The translations under genes were made by a program, and so were the position numbers. A DNA stretch of 64,000 nt from Streptomyces alfalfae (GTDB lineage Bacteria > Actinomycetota > Actinomycetes > Streptomycetales > Streptomycetaceae). The notes under the pieces are model-generated. The model saw only the letters and a program-made list of their open reading frames with translations. It had not been told where the DNA came from and did not search any database. Below are positions 7,969 to 18,200 of this stretch, piece after piece. The stretch is from contig NZ_QEXM01000041.1 of the NCBI RefSeq assembly GCF_004127445.1, forward strand, positions 372,001 to 436,000, written 5' to 3'. Numbering within the stretch: the stretch's first letter is position 1; each line of letters opens with the position of its first letter.

Positions 7969-9675
7969 GTGAGCCAGCCAGAGCGCGTGATCGCCGGGCG
8001 GTACCGGCTCCTTTCGCCCCTCGGCGAGGGCGGCATGGGCACCGTGTGGCGGGCCCGTGACGAAGTGCTCGGCCGTGAGGTCGCCGTCAAGGAGGTGCGC
8101 GCGCCCGCCGGGCTCCCGGCGAGCGAGGTCGACCGACTCTACGCCCGCCTCGAACGGGAGGCCTGGGCCGCCGCCCGCATCCCGCACCGCAACGTCGTGA
8201 CCGTCTACGACGTGGCGATGGAGGAGGGCCGCCCCTGGATCGTCATGGAGGTCGTGCGGGGCCTCTCGCTCTCCGACGTGCTGGAGGCGGAGGGAACCCT
8301 GCCGCCGCAGCGCACGGCCCGCATCGGCTCCGAGCTGCTCGCGGCCCTGCGCGCCGCCCACGACGCCGGGGTCCTGCACCGCGACGTCAAGCCCGGCAAC
8401 GTCCTGATCGCCAACGACGGCCGCGTCGTCCTCACCGACTTCGGCATCGCCATGGTCGAGGGCAGCTCCGCGCTGACGATGACCGGAGAGGTCGTCGGCT
8501 CCCCGGAGTTCCTCGCCCCCGAGCGCGCGCTGGGGCAGCGCCCCGGCCCCGCCTCCGACCTGTGGTCGCTCGGCGTGCTGCTGTACGCCTGCGTGGAGGG
8601 CAGCTCTCCGTTCCGTCAGGACACCCCGCTGAGCACACTGCGGGCAGTGGTCGACGACGACCTGCCGCCCGCGCGCAACGCCGGGCCGCTCGCCCCGGTC
8701 ATCGAGGGGCTGCTGCGCAAGGACCCGGCCGAGCGGACGTCCGCTGCCGACGCCGAGAGCGACCTGCGGCTCGTCGCCGCCGGCGGCAGGCCGTCCACCG
8801 GGACCGCCCTCCCCCACCGGCCGACCGTCACGGCCGAGCACCCGTACGGGCCGCCGCCGCCCGCCCCGCTGCCCGACACCTCGGCGCGGCACGTCGCCCC
8901 GGAGCCGGACGCGGCGGAGGCGGACCGGCGGCGCCGCGTGCTCGTCCTGCTCGTCGCCGGACTCGTGGTGCTCGCCCTCACCGTCGGCGGGATCGCGTAC
9001 GCCCTGCTCGGCCGGGACGGTGGCGGCGGGAACAGCGGGGGCGGCTCGCCCCACAGCGCCTCCGGCGGGTCGGACGACGGCGGGAGCAAGGGCGGCGGTT
9101 CGTCGGAGGGGTCGAAAGGCTCGTCGGACGGCGGCTCATCGGACGGCGACGGCTCGTCGGACGGCGGGAGTGACGGCGGTGGCGGCGACGGCGGCTCGAC
9201 GAACGGCGGGAACGGGGGCAACGGCGGCGACGGTGGCACCACCACCCAGCCGGCGCAGAGCGTGAAGGTGCGGGTCGAGGGCTCCCGCACCCGGTACAAG
9301 GGCGCCTGTCCCCCGGCCGCGGGCCGCGCGCCGTCGTTCACGGCCACCTTCACGGTGGGGCGCGTCCCGGCCGACGTGCGGTACCGCTGGGTCACCAGGT
9401 CGGGAGAGTCGAGCGACCCGGGGTGGAAGACGCTGCCCTTCTCCTCGGGCGGCACGAAGACACGGCAGGTCGCACACACGGAGACGGGGTACAGCACCGG
9501 TTCGGAGACGTGGACGGACGCGGTCCACGTACAGGTGCGCGGCCCCGTCTCCGCGACGTCGAACTCCGTGGAGTACTCGGTGGCGTGCGAGCAGGGGCAG
9601 GAGACCCCGACGGACGGGGCCTCCTCCCCACCGAACGCCTACGCGCGGCCCGCGGAGGTCAGGCAGCCGAGGTGA
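7969..9675 (+). CDS. Membrane-anchored Ser/Thr protein kinase with extracellular sensor-like domain
   Basis: The 568-residue protein phosphorylates Ser/Thr residues in the cytoplasm. The kinase domain (about residues 10-270) is intact: glycine loop LGEGGMGTVWRA, catalytic Lys41 (VAVKEV), HRDVKPGN with Asp139, DFG with Asp157, and SPEFLAPER. A Pro-rich stretch leads to one transmembrane helix (about 323-345). Then comes an 80-residue linker made almost only of Gly, Ser and Asp, and an external domain (about 425-550) with two Cys and beta-rich character. There are no PASTA repeats, so it is not a PknB-type kinase. GTG at 7969 follows GGATGGGGG. The 3' end overlaps the convergent esterase gene by 17 bp. 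Confidence 0.93.
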   Translation: MSQPERVIAGRYRLLSPLGEGGMGTVWRARDEVLGREVAVKEVRAPAGLPASEVDRLYARLEREAWAAARIPHRNVVTVYDVAMEEGRPWIVMEVVRGLSLSDVLEAEGTLPPQRTARIGSELLAALRAAHDAGVLHRDVKPGNVLIANDGRVVLTDFGIAMVEGSSALTMTGEVVGSPEFLAPERALGQRPGPASDLWSLGVLLYACVEGSSPFRQDTPLSTLRAVVDDDLPPARNAGPLAPVIEGLLRKDPAERTSAADAESDLRLVAAGGRPSTGTALPHRPTVTAEHPYGPPPPAPLPDTSARHVAPEPDAAEADRRRRVLVLLVAGLVVLALTVGGIAYALLGRDGGGGNSGGGSPHSASGGSDDGGSKGGGSSEGSKGSSDGGSSDGDGSSDGGSDGGGGDGGSTNGGNGGNGGDGGTTTQPAQSVKVRVEGSRTRYKGACPPAAGRAPSFTATFTVGRVPADVRYRWVTRSGESSDPGWKTLPFSSGGTKTRQVAHTETGYSTGSETWTDAVHVQVRGPVSATSNSVEYSVACEQGQETPTDGASSPPNAYARPAEVRQPR

Positions 9676-10477
9676 GGACGGGAAGGTAGCCGCCGGACTG
9701 TCCGGCGGCCTTGGGGTGGTAGGACTCGCCGGGGTTGAAGATGTTCAGGCTGTGCAGCCAGGGGCTGCCGGAGCAGAGCTCGTGCCCGGTGAACGCGCCC
9801 GTGACGTCGCCGAAGGTGAAGCCGTGGTCGGCGGCGCGCTTGGCGGTGGCCGTGTTGAGGTAGTCGGCCGCGCTGTTGATGGCGGCCCGCTCGCGCTCGG
9901 AGAGGCCGGCCACGCAGCTGCCGTCGAGCTTGTAGAAGCGGGGGTAGCCGAGGACGACCACCTGGGCGGAGGGCGCCTTGGCGCTGATCGCCGAGTAGAC
10001 CTTGTCGAGATTGCCGGGGAGCGTGGAGTCGACGTACGAGCGGGCCTGGGCGATGCGGGCCAGGCAGTTGCTCTCGGACTGCAGGACACAGGTCGTCATG
10101 ACGTCGGCGAAGCCCGCGTCGTTGCCGCCGACCGAGATCGAGACGAGGCCGGTGCCGGAGCCGAGCGGGCCGAGCTGCTTGGCCAGGACGTCACCCGTAC
10201 GAGCGCCGGAGCAGGCCGTGAAGTGGAAGCTGGAGGGCGAGTTCGCCGCTGCCCAGAGGGCCGGGTAGGCCTTGGTGCTGCGCTTGCAGTCGCCGCTTGA
10301 GCTGTCGTAGCTGCCGGCGCCGACGCCGGACGAGTAGGAGTCGCCGAGCGCCACATATCCGGTGGCCGCCCGGGCGTCGGTGGAGGGGGCCGCGTGTGCC
10401 GCCGCCGCCCCGGTGAGGGCGAAGGCGGCGGCGAGGAGGAGCGAGGACAGGTATGCCGCGGTCCGGGACAATCTCAT
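9659..10477 (-). CDS. Secreted SGNH/GDSL-family esterase or lipase
   Basis: The 272-residue protein has a clear signal peptide, with cleavage probably after the AAAAHA near residue 29. Block I is GYVALGDSYSSG with the nucleophile Ser, block III is SVGGNDAGFAD, and the catalytic His lies in SYHPKAAGQ. Six Cys suggest three disulfides, as in the Streptomyces scabies/coelicolor SGNH esterases this resembles. It hydrolyses ester or lipid substrates outside the cell. The last codons overlap the 3' end of the convergent kinase gene by 17 bp. A GCTACC/GGTAGC palindrome lies 25 bp before the start. Confidence 0.93.
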   Translation of the reverse strand: MRLSRTAAYLSSLLLAAAFALTGAAAAHAAPSTDARAATGYVALGDSYSSGVGAGSYDSSSGDCKRSTKAYPALWAAANSPSSFHFTACSGARTGDVLAKQLGPLGSGTGLVSISVGGNDAGFADVMTTCVLQSESNCLARIAQARSYVDSTLPGNLDKVYSAISAKAPSAQVVVLGYPRFYKLDGSCVAGLSERERAAINSAADYLNTATAKRAADHGFTFGDVTGAFTGHELCSGSPWLHSLNIFNPGESYHPKAAGQSGGYLPVLTSAA

Positions 10478-10501
10478 GGAGCCTCCCTAAGCAGGATTTC
10501 C

Positions 10502-10517
10502 GCTACCCCGTGGTAGC
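10502..10517. promoter_or_regulatory. Short palindrome upstream of the esterase gene
   Basis: GCTACC-CCGT-GGTAGC is a perfect 6-bp dyad 25 bp before the minus-strand ATG at 10477. It could be an operator or a leader hairpin. No regulator is assigned. Confidence 0.3.
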
Positions 10518-10712
10518 ACGCGGCTCCGACCCGTCGATAGTGTCCATGTCAATAATTTCACCGGCAATTCCCCTGCGCACGCGCGTAGTTCACCTGGCGT
10601 CCCAGGCGCATGGCGAGGAACACCCGCCCCTCTCCCGGCCGTCTTGACGGTTCGCCTGACGCTGCGACACATTGAAGCCCGGCATCCGGCGCGTCGGGGG
10701 GCGAAGTCGCCA

Positions 10713-11138
10713 ATGCAGACCATGCGGAGCAAGGCGTCGACACCGGGCGTGCCACGGCCCGGGGCACGGGACCGGGCGCGGGACCTGCTGCCGCTGTTCG
10801 CGGGAGCGGCCGTCGCCGTGGGCGGCGTCGGCGCGATGCTCGCGCTGGTCGACCTCGACTCGCCGCTGCGCGGCCCCTTCACGCTCTTCTTCCTGATCGC
10901 CGCGCCCGGTGCGGCGATCGCCGCCGCGCTGCGGGCGCTGGAGCCGTGGGGCAGGGCCGTGGCCGCCGTGGCCGGCTCCATCGCCGTCAACATGCTGGTG
11001 GCGCAGGCCATGCTGGCGCTGCACGTGTGGTCGGTGCGCGGCGGCGTCGTCGCCGTGACCGTCCTGAGCGCTCTCGTCCTGCTGCTCCTGGAGGCACAGC
11101 GGCTGCGCCGTCACGCGGTGAGAAAGTGGACTTCCTGA
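10713..11138 (+). CDS. Small four-helix membrane protein at the head of the polysaccharide cluster
   Basis: The 141-residue protein has a basic N-terminus and four predicted hydrophobic helices (LLPLFAGAAVAVGGVGAML, GPFTLFFLIAAPGAAIAAAL, AVAAVAGSIAVNMLVAQAML, GGVVAVTVLSALVLLLLEA). It ends in a basic cytoplasmic tail. I recognise no family. The ATG at 10713 is chosen over a TTG at 10644. Its stop is followed one base later by the GTG of the GNAT gene, so they are translationally linked. Its position suggests a small membrane component of the export or assembly machinery. Confidence 0.6.
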   Translation: MQTMRSKASTPGVPRPGARDRARDLLPLFAGAAVAVGGVGAMLALVDLDSPLRGPFTLFFLIAAPGAAIAAALRALEPWGRAVAAVAGSIAVNMLVAQAMLALHVWSVRGGVVAVTVLSALVLLLLEAQRLRRHAVRKWTS

Positions 11139-11139
11139 C

Positions 11140-12240
11140 GTGAACATAACCGTGCACCGCCCCGGCGAGCTGACGGCCGCCGACCGGGCGGCCTGGACCG
11201 CGTGGCAGTCCAAGGCGCACCTCAACGGCTCGCCGGAGCTCGCCAACCCCTTCCTGTCCCCCGAGTTCACCCTGTCCCTGGGGCACGAGCGGCGCGGGGT
11301 GCGGATCGCGGTCGCGCGGGACGCCGGCGGGCCCGCCGCGTTCTTCCCCTTCCAGCGGACCGTCACCGGCGTCGGCCGGGCCGTCGGCCTCGGCGTCTCG
11401 GACTGCCAGGGCCTCGTGCACCGGCCCGGCTTCACGTGGGACGCGCGGGAGCTGCTGCGGGCCTGCGGGCTCGCGGTCTGGGAGTTCGACCACCTCGCGA
11501 GCGGGCAGGGACCGTTCGAGGCGGGCGCGCGCGGCGTCTTCCCGTCCCCCGTCATGGACGTCGACCAGGGGTATGAGGTCTATCTCGGTCGACTGCGGGA
11601 GCGCTCCCCCAAGTTCACCCGCACCACTCTGGCCAAGGAGCGCAAGCTCGGCCGCGACCACGGCCCCGTGCGCTACGTGCACGACGAGCGCGACCCGCGG
11701 GCCCTGGCCGCCCTGATGGGCTGGAAGTCGGCCCAGTACCGCAGGACGGGCCGCAGCGACCGCTTCGCGCACCCGTGGATCACCCAGCTCGTGCACCGCC
11801 TCTTCCACTCCAGGGGCGAGTCCTTCGCCGGCGTCCTCTCGGTGCTCTACGCGGCGGACGTCCCGGTCGCGGCGCACTTCGGGCTGCGCAGCGAGCGCGT
11901 CCTCGCCTGCTGGTTCCCGGCGTACGACCCGGCGTTCGCGAAGTACTCGCCCGGCCTGGTGCTGCATCTGCGCATGGCGGAGGCGGCCGCCGCCGACGGC
12001 ATCGCGTATCTCGATCTGGGCCGTGGCCAGAAGGAGTACAAGGACTCCCTCAAGACGCGTGAAATCGATGTCTTCGAGGGCAGGGTGGCCCTGCGCCACC
12101 CGGTGGCATTCGGACACACGGCGCGACGCGCGCCGGTCAGGGCGCTGCGCAATACCGTCCTGTCGAGGCCGGAATTGTTTGATCCGGCTGACAGGCTGCT
12201 CAAACGGATGGGTAAAATCCGATCACGTGGCAGGGAATAG
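11140..12240 (+). CDS. FemAB/CelD-like GNAT acyltransferase
   Basis: The 366-residue protein belongs to the BcsL/CelD (Acetyltransf_6) group. It has an N-terminal degenerate GNAT-like half and a C-terminal half carrying YAADVPVAAHFGLRSERVLACW, then GLVLHLRMAEAAAADGIAYLDLGRGQKEYKDSLK. This last block is the family hallmark, an invariant Asp-Leu-Gly followed by a KxxK/W motif. These proteins commonly transfer acyl or aminoacyl groups onto polysaccharide or peptidoglycan precursors and sit in exopolysaccharide loci, as here. The GTG start is one base after the upstream stop. The exact acceptor is unknown. Confidence 0.82.
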   Translation: MNITVHRPGELTAADRAAWTAWQSKAHLNGSPELANPFLSPEFTLSLGHERRGVRIAVARDAGGPAAFFPFQRTVTGVGRAVGLGVSDCQGLVHRPGFTWDARELLRACGLAVWEFDHLASGQGPFEAGARGVFPSPVMDVDQGYEVYLGRLRERSPKFTRTTLAKERKLGRDHGPVRYVHDERDPRALAALMGWKSAQYRRTGRSDRFAHPWITQLVHRLFHSRGESFAGVLSVLYAADVPVAAHFGLRSERVLACWFPAYDPAFAKYSPGLVLHLRMAEAAAADGIAYLDLGRGQKEYKDSLKTREIDVFEGRVALRHPVAFGHTARRAPVRALRNTVLSRPELFDPADRLLKRMGKIRSRGRE

Positions 12241-12602
12241 GAAAGTCCGCATCTGATCGCATAGACAGCTCAAATCATGAAAAACGTGAGGCCACGTTCC
12301 AGGTCTTGCCATACAGTCTCAATCATCAATACCGTCGTACATCCACCCGCAACGGTCCATCACGTCATGCGATCTGGGGGAGGGCTCAAGATCGCGATGG
12401 TTCCGGTGCGGGGCGCGGTAGGGGGGTGCCGTGCCCGGCGTCGCTTCATGACCGGGTCACGTCCCGCGCTATGCCAGCTCACTCGGCATGTACGGAGATC
12501 AATTTCGGCATGCGCCTTGTGAGAACCCCCCTTTCGAACCGGATCAATTACCGGACCGCCCGGGGGCGGGCGGTCCACCGGACGAGAGGGACCACCGGAC
12601 TC
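12241..12602 (+). other. Gap before the first glycosyltransferase gene
   Basis: These 362 bp contain no convincing gene. The stretch 12241-12370 is noticeably more A/T-rich than its surroundings, as expected for promoter DNA. The gap therefore probably starts a second transcript of the polysaccharide cluster. No operator or riboswitch was recognised. Confidence 0.4.
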
Positions 12603-13436
12603 ATGACTTCTTTTGTGCGCCCGGCAGACGCCGGGCAGGACCCGTTAGACGAGATCTCGCGCGACTTCCGGCCGATCTCCACGCATTTGGCGATCACTCC
12701 GCCGGTCAGCGTGGTTATTCCCGCCATGAACGAGGCGGAGAATCTGCCCTACGTTTTCAAGACACTTCCCGAGTGGATCCACGAGGTCGTCCTCGTGGAC
12801 GGGAACTCCACCGACGACACCGTGGCCGTCGCCCGTGAGCTGTGGCCGGACGTGAAGGTGGTCCGCCAACTCGGCAAGGGCAAGGGCGACGCCCTGATCA
12901 CCGGTTTCGCCGCGTGCACGGGCGACATCATCGTGATGGTCGACGCCGACGGCTCCGCCGACGGCCAGGAGATCGTCTCCTACGTCTCCGCCCTCGTCTC
13001 GGGCGCGGACTTCGCCAAGGGCTCCCGGTTCGCCAACGGCGGCGGCACGGACGACATGACGCCGATACGCAAGCTCGGCAACCATGTCCTGTGCTCCGTC
13101 GTCAACGCCAAGTTCGGCGCCCGCTACACCGACCTGTGCTACGGATACAACGCGTTCTGGCGGCACTGCCTGGACAAGATCGAGCTGGACTGCACCGGCT
13201 TCGAGGTCGAGACCCTGATGAACATCAGGGTCGTCAAGGCGGGCCTGAAGGTCCAGGAGATTCCCAGCCACGAGTACCTGCGGATACACGGCGTCAGCAA
13301 CCTCCGTGCCGTCCGCGACGGCCTGCGCGTCCTGAAGGTGATACTCAACGAGCGCTCGAACCGCGTCCGGCGCGGCTCGAAGCCCAAGGCCGCCCGTGTG
13401 CTCCCCTTCGGCGCCGGCCGGGGAGAGGTGTCTTGA
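12603..13436 (+). CDS. GT2 glycosyltransferase (DPM1/DPG synthase-like) with a TTA codon
   Basis: The 277-residue cytosolic GT-A enzyme has VSVVIPAMNEAENLPYV, DGNSTDDT, KGKGDALITGF, the metal-binding VDADGSADG, and a conserved C-terminal segment including CYGYNAFWR and GFEVETLMNIR. It resembles polyprenyl-phosphate glycosyltransferases that load a sugar onto a lipid carrier. Leu15 is encoded by TTA (12645-12647). I found no other TTA among the surrounding genes, and in Streptomyces this makes translation depend on the bldA tRNA. The stop overlaps the TTG start of the next GT2, so the pair is coupled. The sugar donor is unknown. Confidence 0.9.
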   Translation: MTSFVRPADAGQDPLDEISRDFRPISTHLAITPPVSVVIPAMNEAENLPYVFKTLPEWIHEVVLVDGNSTDDTVAVARELWPDVKVVRQLGKGKGDALITGFAACTGDIIVMVDADGSADGQEIVSYVSALVSGADFAKGSRFANGGGTDDMTPIRKLGNHVLCSVVNAKFGARYTDLCYGYNAFWRHCLDKIELDCTGFEVETLMNIRVVKAGLKVQEIPSHEYLRIHGVSNLRAVRDGLRVLKVILNERSNRVRRGSKPKAARVLPFGAGRGEVS

Positions 13437-14479
13437 GCACGGAGATCTCCGTGGTCGTCTGCGTGTACACCGAGGACCGCTGGGAGGACATCCTCGCGGC
13501 GGTCTCCTCGGTGGGCGCGCAGTCGCTGCCCGCCCTGGAGACCCTGCTCGTGGTCGACCACAACGCCACGCTCCTCGAACGGCTGGCCGGGGAGTACAAG
13601 GAGACCGAGGGGGTGCGGGTGCTCGCCAACGCGGGTCCGCGCGGCCTCTCCGCGGGACGCAACACCGGGATCGCCGCGTCCCGCGGCTCCGTCGTCGCCT
13701 TCCTCGACGACGACGCCGTCGCCGAGCGCGACTGGCTGCGCCACTTCGCCGCGGGCTTCGAGGACCCGCGGGTCCTCGCCGTCGGCGGGCGCACCATGCC
13801 GCTGTGGGAGTCGAAGCGGCGGCCCGTCTGGTTCCCCGAGGAGTTCGACTGGGTCGTCGGCTGTACGTACAAGGGGCTCCCGCCCGGCCGGGTCCGCGTG
13901 CGCAACGTGCTCGGCGGGAACGCCGCGTTCCGGCGCTCCGCCTTCGACGTCGCCGGCGGCTTCGCGACCGGCATCGGGCGGGACGGCGACAGAAGGCCGC
14001 TCGGCTGCGAGGAGACGGAGTTCTGCATCCGCCTCACCCGCGCCGCCCCGGACGCGGTCCTGCTCATCGACGACCGCGCGGTGATCCACCACCGGGTGCC
14101 CGCCGCGCGGGAGCGGTTCCGCTACTTCCGCTCCCGCACCTACGCCGAAGGGCTCTCCAAGGCCCTGGTCGCCCGGAGCGTCGGCGCCGCCAAGGGCCTG
14201 GAGTCCGAGCGGCGCTACACCACGCGCGTCCTGCCGGCCGGCGTCGGCCGCGGCCTGCGGGACACCGTGCTCGGGCGGCCGGGCGGCGCGGGACGGGCGG
14301 GCGCCATCGTGGCCGGCGTCCTCACCGCCGCCGGGGGCTACGCCCTCGGCGCCCTCCGCGCCAGGCGCGGCGGCACCACGTTCCGTGTCGTGGAGATCGC
14401 CGGGGACGCCGTCGCCGCCGAGGGGGCGGCGGAACGCGGGGGCGGGCAGGGCGCGGCCGGTGAGGGGGCCGCCGCATGA
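13433..14479 (+). CDS. GT2 family glycosyltransferase
   Basis: The 348-residue enzyme has a GT-A fold: ISVVVCVYTEDRWEDI at the start, GPRGLSAGRNTGIA, metal-binding FLDDDAVAERDW, and the acceptor/catalytic-base region RPLGCEETEFCIRL. One or two weak hydrophobic segments near residues 285-310 may peg it to the membrane. It starts with a TTG at 13433, preceded by GGGGAGAGG and overlapping the previous stop. Its own stop overlaps the deacetylase start (ATGA). It would extend the repeat unit of the cluster's polysaccharide. Donor and acceptor are unknown. Confidence 0.9.
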   Translation: MSTEISVVVCVYTEDRWEDILAAVSSVGAQSLPALETLLVVDHNATLLERLAGEYKETEGVRVLANAGPRGLSAGRNTGIAASRGSVVAFLDDDAVAERDWLRHFAAGFEDPRVLAVGGRTMPLWESKRRPVWFPEEFDWVVGCTYKGLPPGRVRVRNVLGGNAAFRRSAFDVAGGFATGIGRDGDRRPLGCEETEFCIRLTRAAPDAVLLIDDRAVIHHRVPAARERFRYFRSRTYAEGLSKALVARSVGAAKGLESERRYTTRVLPAGVGRGLRDTVLGRPGGAGRAGAIVAGVLTAAGGYALGALRARRGGTTFRVVEIAGDAVAAEGAAERGGGQGAAGEGAAA

Positions 14480-15282
14480 GCCGGGCGCCGGGTCCCGTGC
14501 CGATCCTGATGTACCACTCGGTGGCGCACGCGCCGAACGAGGCGACGCACGAGCTGTCGGTGTCGCCCGACGCGTTCGCCCTCCAGATGGAGGTGCTGGC
14601 GGAGCGGGGCTTCACCCCGCTCACGACCGCCGGGCTCGCCGCGGCCTGGCGCTCCGGACGGCCCCTGCCCGAGCGCCCCGTCCTGGTCACCTTCGACGAC
14701 GGTTACGAGGGCGTGCACCGGTACGCGCTGCCCGTGCTCGCCAAGCACGGCTTCGCCTCGACGCTCTTCGTCTCCACCGGCTGGCTGCGCGGCGCGCACG
14801 ACACCGGTGGCGCCCTGGACTTCATGCTCGACTGGGACCAGGTGCGCGAACTGGCCGCGGCGGGCGCCGAGATCGGCGGCCACAGCCACACCCACCCCGA
14901 GCTGGACCAGCTGCCCGGCGCCGAGCTGCGCCACGAACTGAGGCGCTGCCGCGACATCGTCGCCGACGAGCTGGGCGCCCGGCCCCTCTCGTTCGCCTAC
15001 CCTTACGGCTACTCGGACCGCCGGGTGCGCGCCCGCGTGCGGGAGGCGGGTTTCGCCCAGGCGCTCGCCGTCGGCAACTCCCTGGCCCGCCGCGGCCAGG
15101 GCCCGTACGCGCTGCGGCGGGTCACCGTGCGCCGCGCCACCGGGGCCGAGGAGTTCGAGCGCCTCGTGGAGGGGCGCGCCGTCGCCCGCGTCTTCGCCAG
15201 GGACCGTGCCCTCACCAAGGGGTACGCCATGGTCCGCAGAGCCCGACAGATCCGCCGGAAGGCGATGCGCACCCGTGTCTGA
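14476..15282 (+). CDS. NodB-type polysaccharide deacetylase (CE4)
   Basis: The 268-residue protein opens VPILMYHSVAHAP and carries the NodB motifs TFDDGYEG (catalytic base and metal Asp), HSHTHPEL (metal His pair) and SFAYPYGYSDRR. No signal peptide is visible, so it may act in the cytoplasm or peripherally on lipid-linked intermediates rather than outside the cell. That point is inferred. It would remove N-acetyl groups from GlcNAc-type sugars. The ATG overlaps the previous stop, and its 3' end overlaps the following GTG start by 8 bp, so the set is tightly coupled. Confidence 0.92.
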   Translation: MSRAPGPVPILMYHSVAHAPNEATHELSVSPDAFALQMEVLAERGFTPLTTAGLAAAWRSGRPLPERPVLVTFDDGYEGVHRYALPVLAKHGFASTLFVSTGWLRGAHDTGGALDFMLDWDQVRELAAAGAEIGGHSHTHPELDQLPGAELRHELRRCRDIVADELGARPLSFAYPYGYSDRRVRARVREAGFAQALAVGNSLARRGQGPYALRRVTVRRATGAEEFERLVEGRAVARVFARDRALTKGYAMVRRARQIRRKAMRTRV

Positions 15283-18200
15283 CACGACCACCGCCCAGGC
15301 CGGTGTCACCGGCCCCGAGAGCGGCGGCGGGCAGCCGCCGTCCGGCAAGTCCGGCAGGCCGCGCAGAATGCGCCTGCCGGGCGCGGACGGCGGCAGTCCG
15401 CTGTTCCGCAACGCCTACGCCCTGATGCTCAACACGGGCATCTCGGGCGTGCTCGGGGTCGGCTTCTGGCTGGCCGCCGCCCGCTACTACTCGGAGTCGG
15501 CGGTCGGCCAGGGCTCGGCCGCGATCGCGGCGATGAAGCTCCTCGCGGGCCTCACCGCCGTGACGCTGACCGGCGCCCTCGCCCGGTTCATCCCCATCGC
15601 GGGCCGCGCCACGGGCAGGCTGATCTTCCGCACGTACGCGGGAAGTTCGGTGGCCGTGGCGCTCGCCGCGGGCGTCTTCCTGCTCACGCTGGACCTGTGG
15701 GGGCCCTCGTACCGGTTCCTGCACGGTCCGGTGCACGGTGTCGGGTTCGTCCTCGCCGTCGTCGCCTGGTCGGTGCTCACCCTCCAGGACGGGGTGCTCA
15801 CCGGGCTGCGCAACGCGCTGTGGGTGCCGGTCGGCAACACCGTCTTCTCGGTCGCCAAGCTGGGGCTGCTCATCGCCGTGGCCGCGGCCGTCCCGACCGC
15901 GGGTGTCTTCGTCTCCTGGGTCGCCTCGATCGCGGTGTCGGTGATCCCGCTCGGCTGGCTGGTCTTCCGGCGCCTGGTGCCGCGCCATGTGAAGGCCACC
16001 GACGGCAGGACGAAGCCGCCGACGCTGCGCGAGATCGGCCGCTTCCTGGCCGGCGACTACACCGGCTCGCTGTTCTCGCTCGCCGTCGTCTACCTCGTGC
16101 CGGTCATCGTCGCCTCGCAGGTCAGCTCGGTCGACAACGCGTACTTCTACATCACCACCACCATCGGCGGCACCGTCAACCTGCTCGCCATCAACATGGG
16201 CGCCTCGCTGACCGTCGAGGGCGCGCACGACCCGGCGCTGCTCGCGGCCAACACCCGTGCCGCGCTGCGCCGGATGGCGATGATCATGCTGCCGGTGTGC
16301 GGCACCCTGTTCCTCGCGGCGCCGTTCATCCTGAGCCTGTTCGGCCAGGCGTACGCGGACGCCGCGACCCCGCTGCTGCGCTGGTTCGCCGTGGGGGCGC
16401 TGCTGCGGGTCGTCATGGAGACGTACTTCGCGGTGCAGCGCGCGCAGAGCAAGACCTCCGGGATCGCCTGGCTGCAGGGCCTGCTCTGCGTCCTGGTCCT
16501 CGGCCTGACGCTGATCCTGCTGCCGCGGATGGGCCTGACGGGCGCGGGCATCGCGGAGATCTCCAGCCTGGCGGTGATCGTGGCGATCGCCGCGCCGAAG
16601 CTGTACCGCGTCACGCGGAGCGCGCCCACGGCCCGGCCCCCGGCGGGCGAGGCCCCCGACGGGGACCTGGCCGGCCTCGGCACGCGCGACGCGCCGACGA
16701 TGGCGATACGCCGCGCCGCCGCCCGCGCCGACGGCAAGGAGCGCCACGGGCCCGCGTGGGCGCTGTGGGAGTCCCTGGACTCGGACACCCTGCAGCTCGC
16801 CGTGCAACTGGACTTCGACCACCCGGAGCGCAGGCCCGACGTGCGGCCGGGACCGGGCACGCCCGCCGCGGGGACGGCCCTGCCACCCGGCACGCCCGCG
16901 GCGGAGAGCGAGGGGGACGACATGGACCACCGGCCCACGTGGGCGCTGAGAACGCCGGCCTCCCGCGACGCCGACACCTCACGTGCCGGGGACGCCGCCG
17001 ACGAGCCCCCGCCGGCGGAACCGCTCGGAGAACCGCTGGAGGAGCGGCTGAAGGAGCGGCGGGAGGAGCCCCCCGAGGAACCGCTCCTCGAAGAGGCTCC
17101 CCCCGAGGAACCGCTTCCCCGGAAGGCGCCCCCCGAGGGCGCGCCCGGCGAGGACGCCTCCGCGGACGGCGGCACGCCCCCGCGCGCGCCCCGCCGCCAC
17201 GTCCTCGTCATGGCGCTGCTCCTGGCCCTCGCGCTCACCCTGTACTGGGTGCCCGTGCTCGGCATGGGCGACGCCGACCTGGAGGACATGGGCGGGCTCG
17301 GCCTGATCTCCGTGCTGCCGAGGGCGACGCTGCTCGGCGCGGCCCTGCTGATCGTCGTCTTCGCCGTGCTGCTCTGGATGGACCGGCCGATCAAGGGCCT
17401 GCTCCTGGTGACGCTCCTCGCCACGGTGGTGTCCCTGCACGCGCTGCCCGCGGTCATCGAGACCGAGCCGCGGTTCGCCACGGCCTGGCAGCACCTGGGC
17501 TTCATGGAGTACATCGACAGGACAGGCGCCGCCGCGCCCGATCTCGACGCGCGCTGGAGCTGGCCGGGCTTCTTCGCCGCGGCCGCGTTCGTCGCGAAGG
17601 CGTGCGGCGTCTCGGACATGACCGAGGTCATCCGCTGGTGGCCGACGGCCATCCAGGTGCTGTACCTGGCGCCGATGTTCCTGCTCGTGCGCTCGATGCG
17701 GGCGGCCTGGCGCGCCAAGTGGGCGGGGCTGTGGATCTTCGTCCTGAGCGGCTGGGTGGGCCAGGACTACTTCTCCCCGCAGGGCTTCACGTACCTGCTC
17801 TACCTCGCCTTCATCGCCGTCCTCCTGGTCTGGTTCCGCGCGCCGCGCGTGCTGTGGACCAAGCGGCGCCCCGGCGAGCTGGAGGTCGAGCCGACGGGCC
17901 GCGGGGAGCGCGCCGTACTGCTGCTGATCCTCGTCGGCATCTTCGTGGCGTCGGTCGCCGCGCACCAGCTCACGCCGTTCGTGATGCTCGGCGTCCTGAC
18001 GGTGCTCGTCCTCATCGGCCGCTCGGAGCTGCGCGGTCTGCCCGTGCTCCTCGGTGTGTTCGTCGTCGTGTGGCTCGGCTTCCTCGCCGAGCCCTACTGG
18101 TCGGGGCACTTCGACGAGCTGTTCGGCGGCGTCGGGGGCGTCGGCGGCAATGTGTCCTCGTCGGTCTCCGGCCGGATCGAGGGCGGCAGTTCCACGCACC

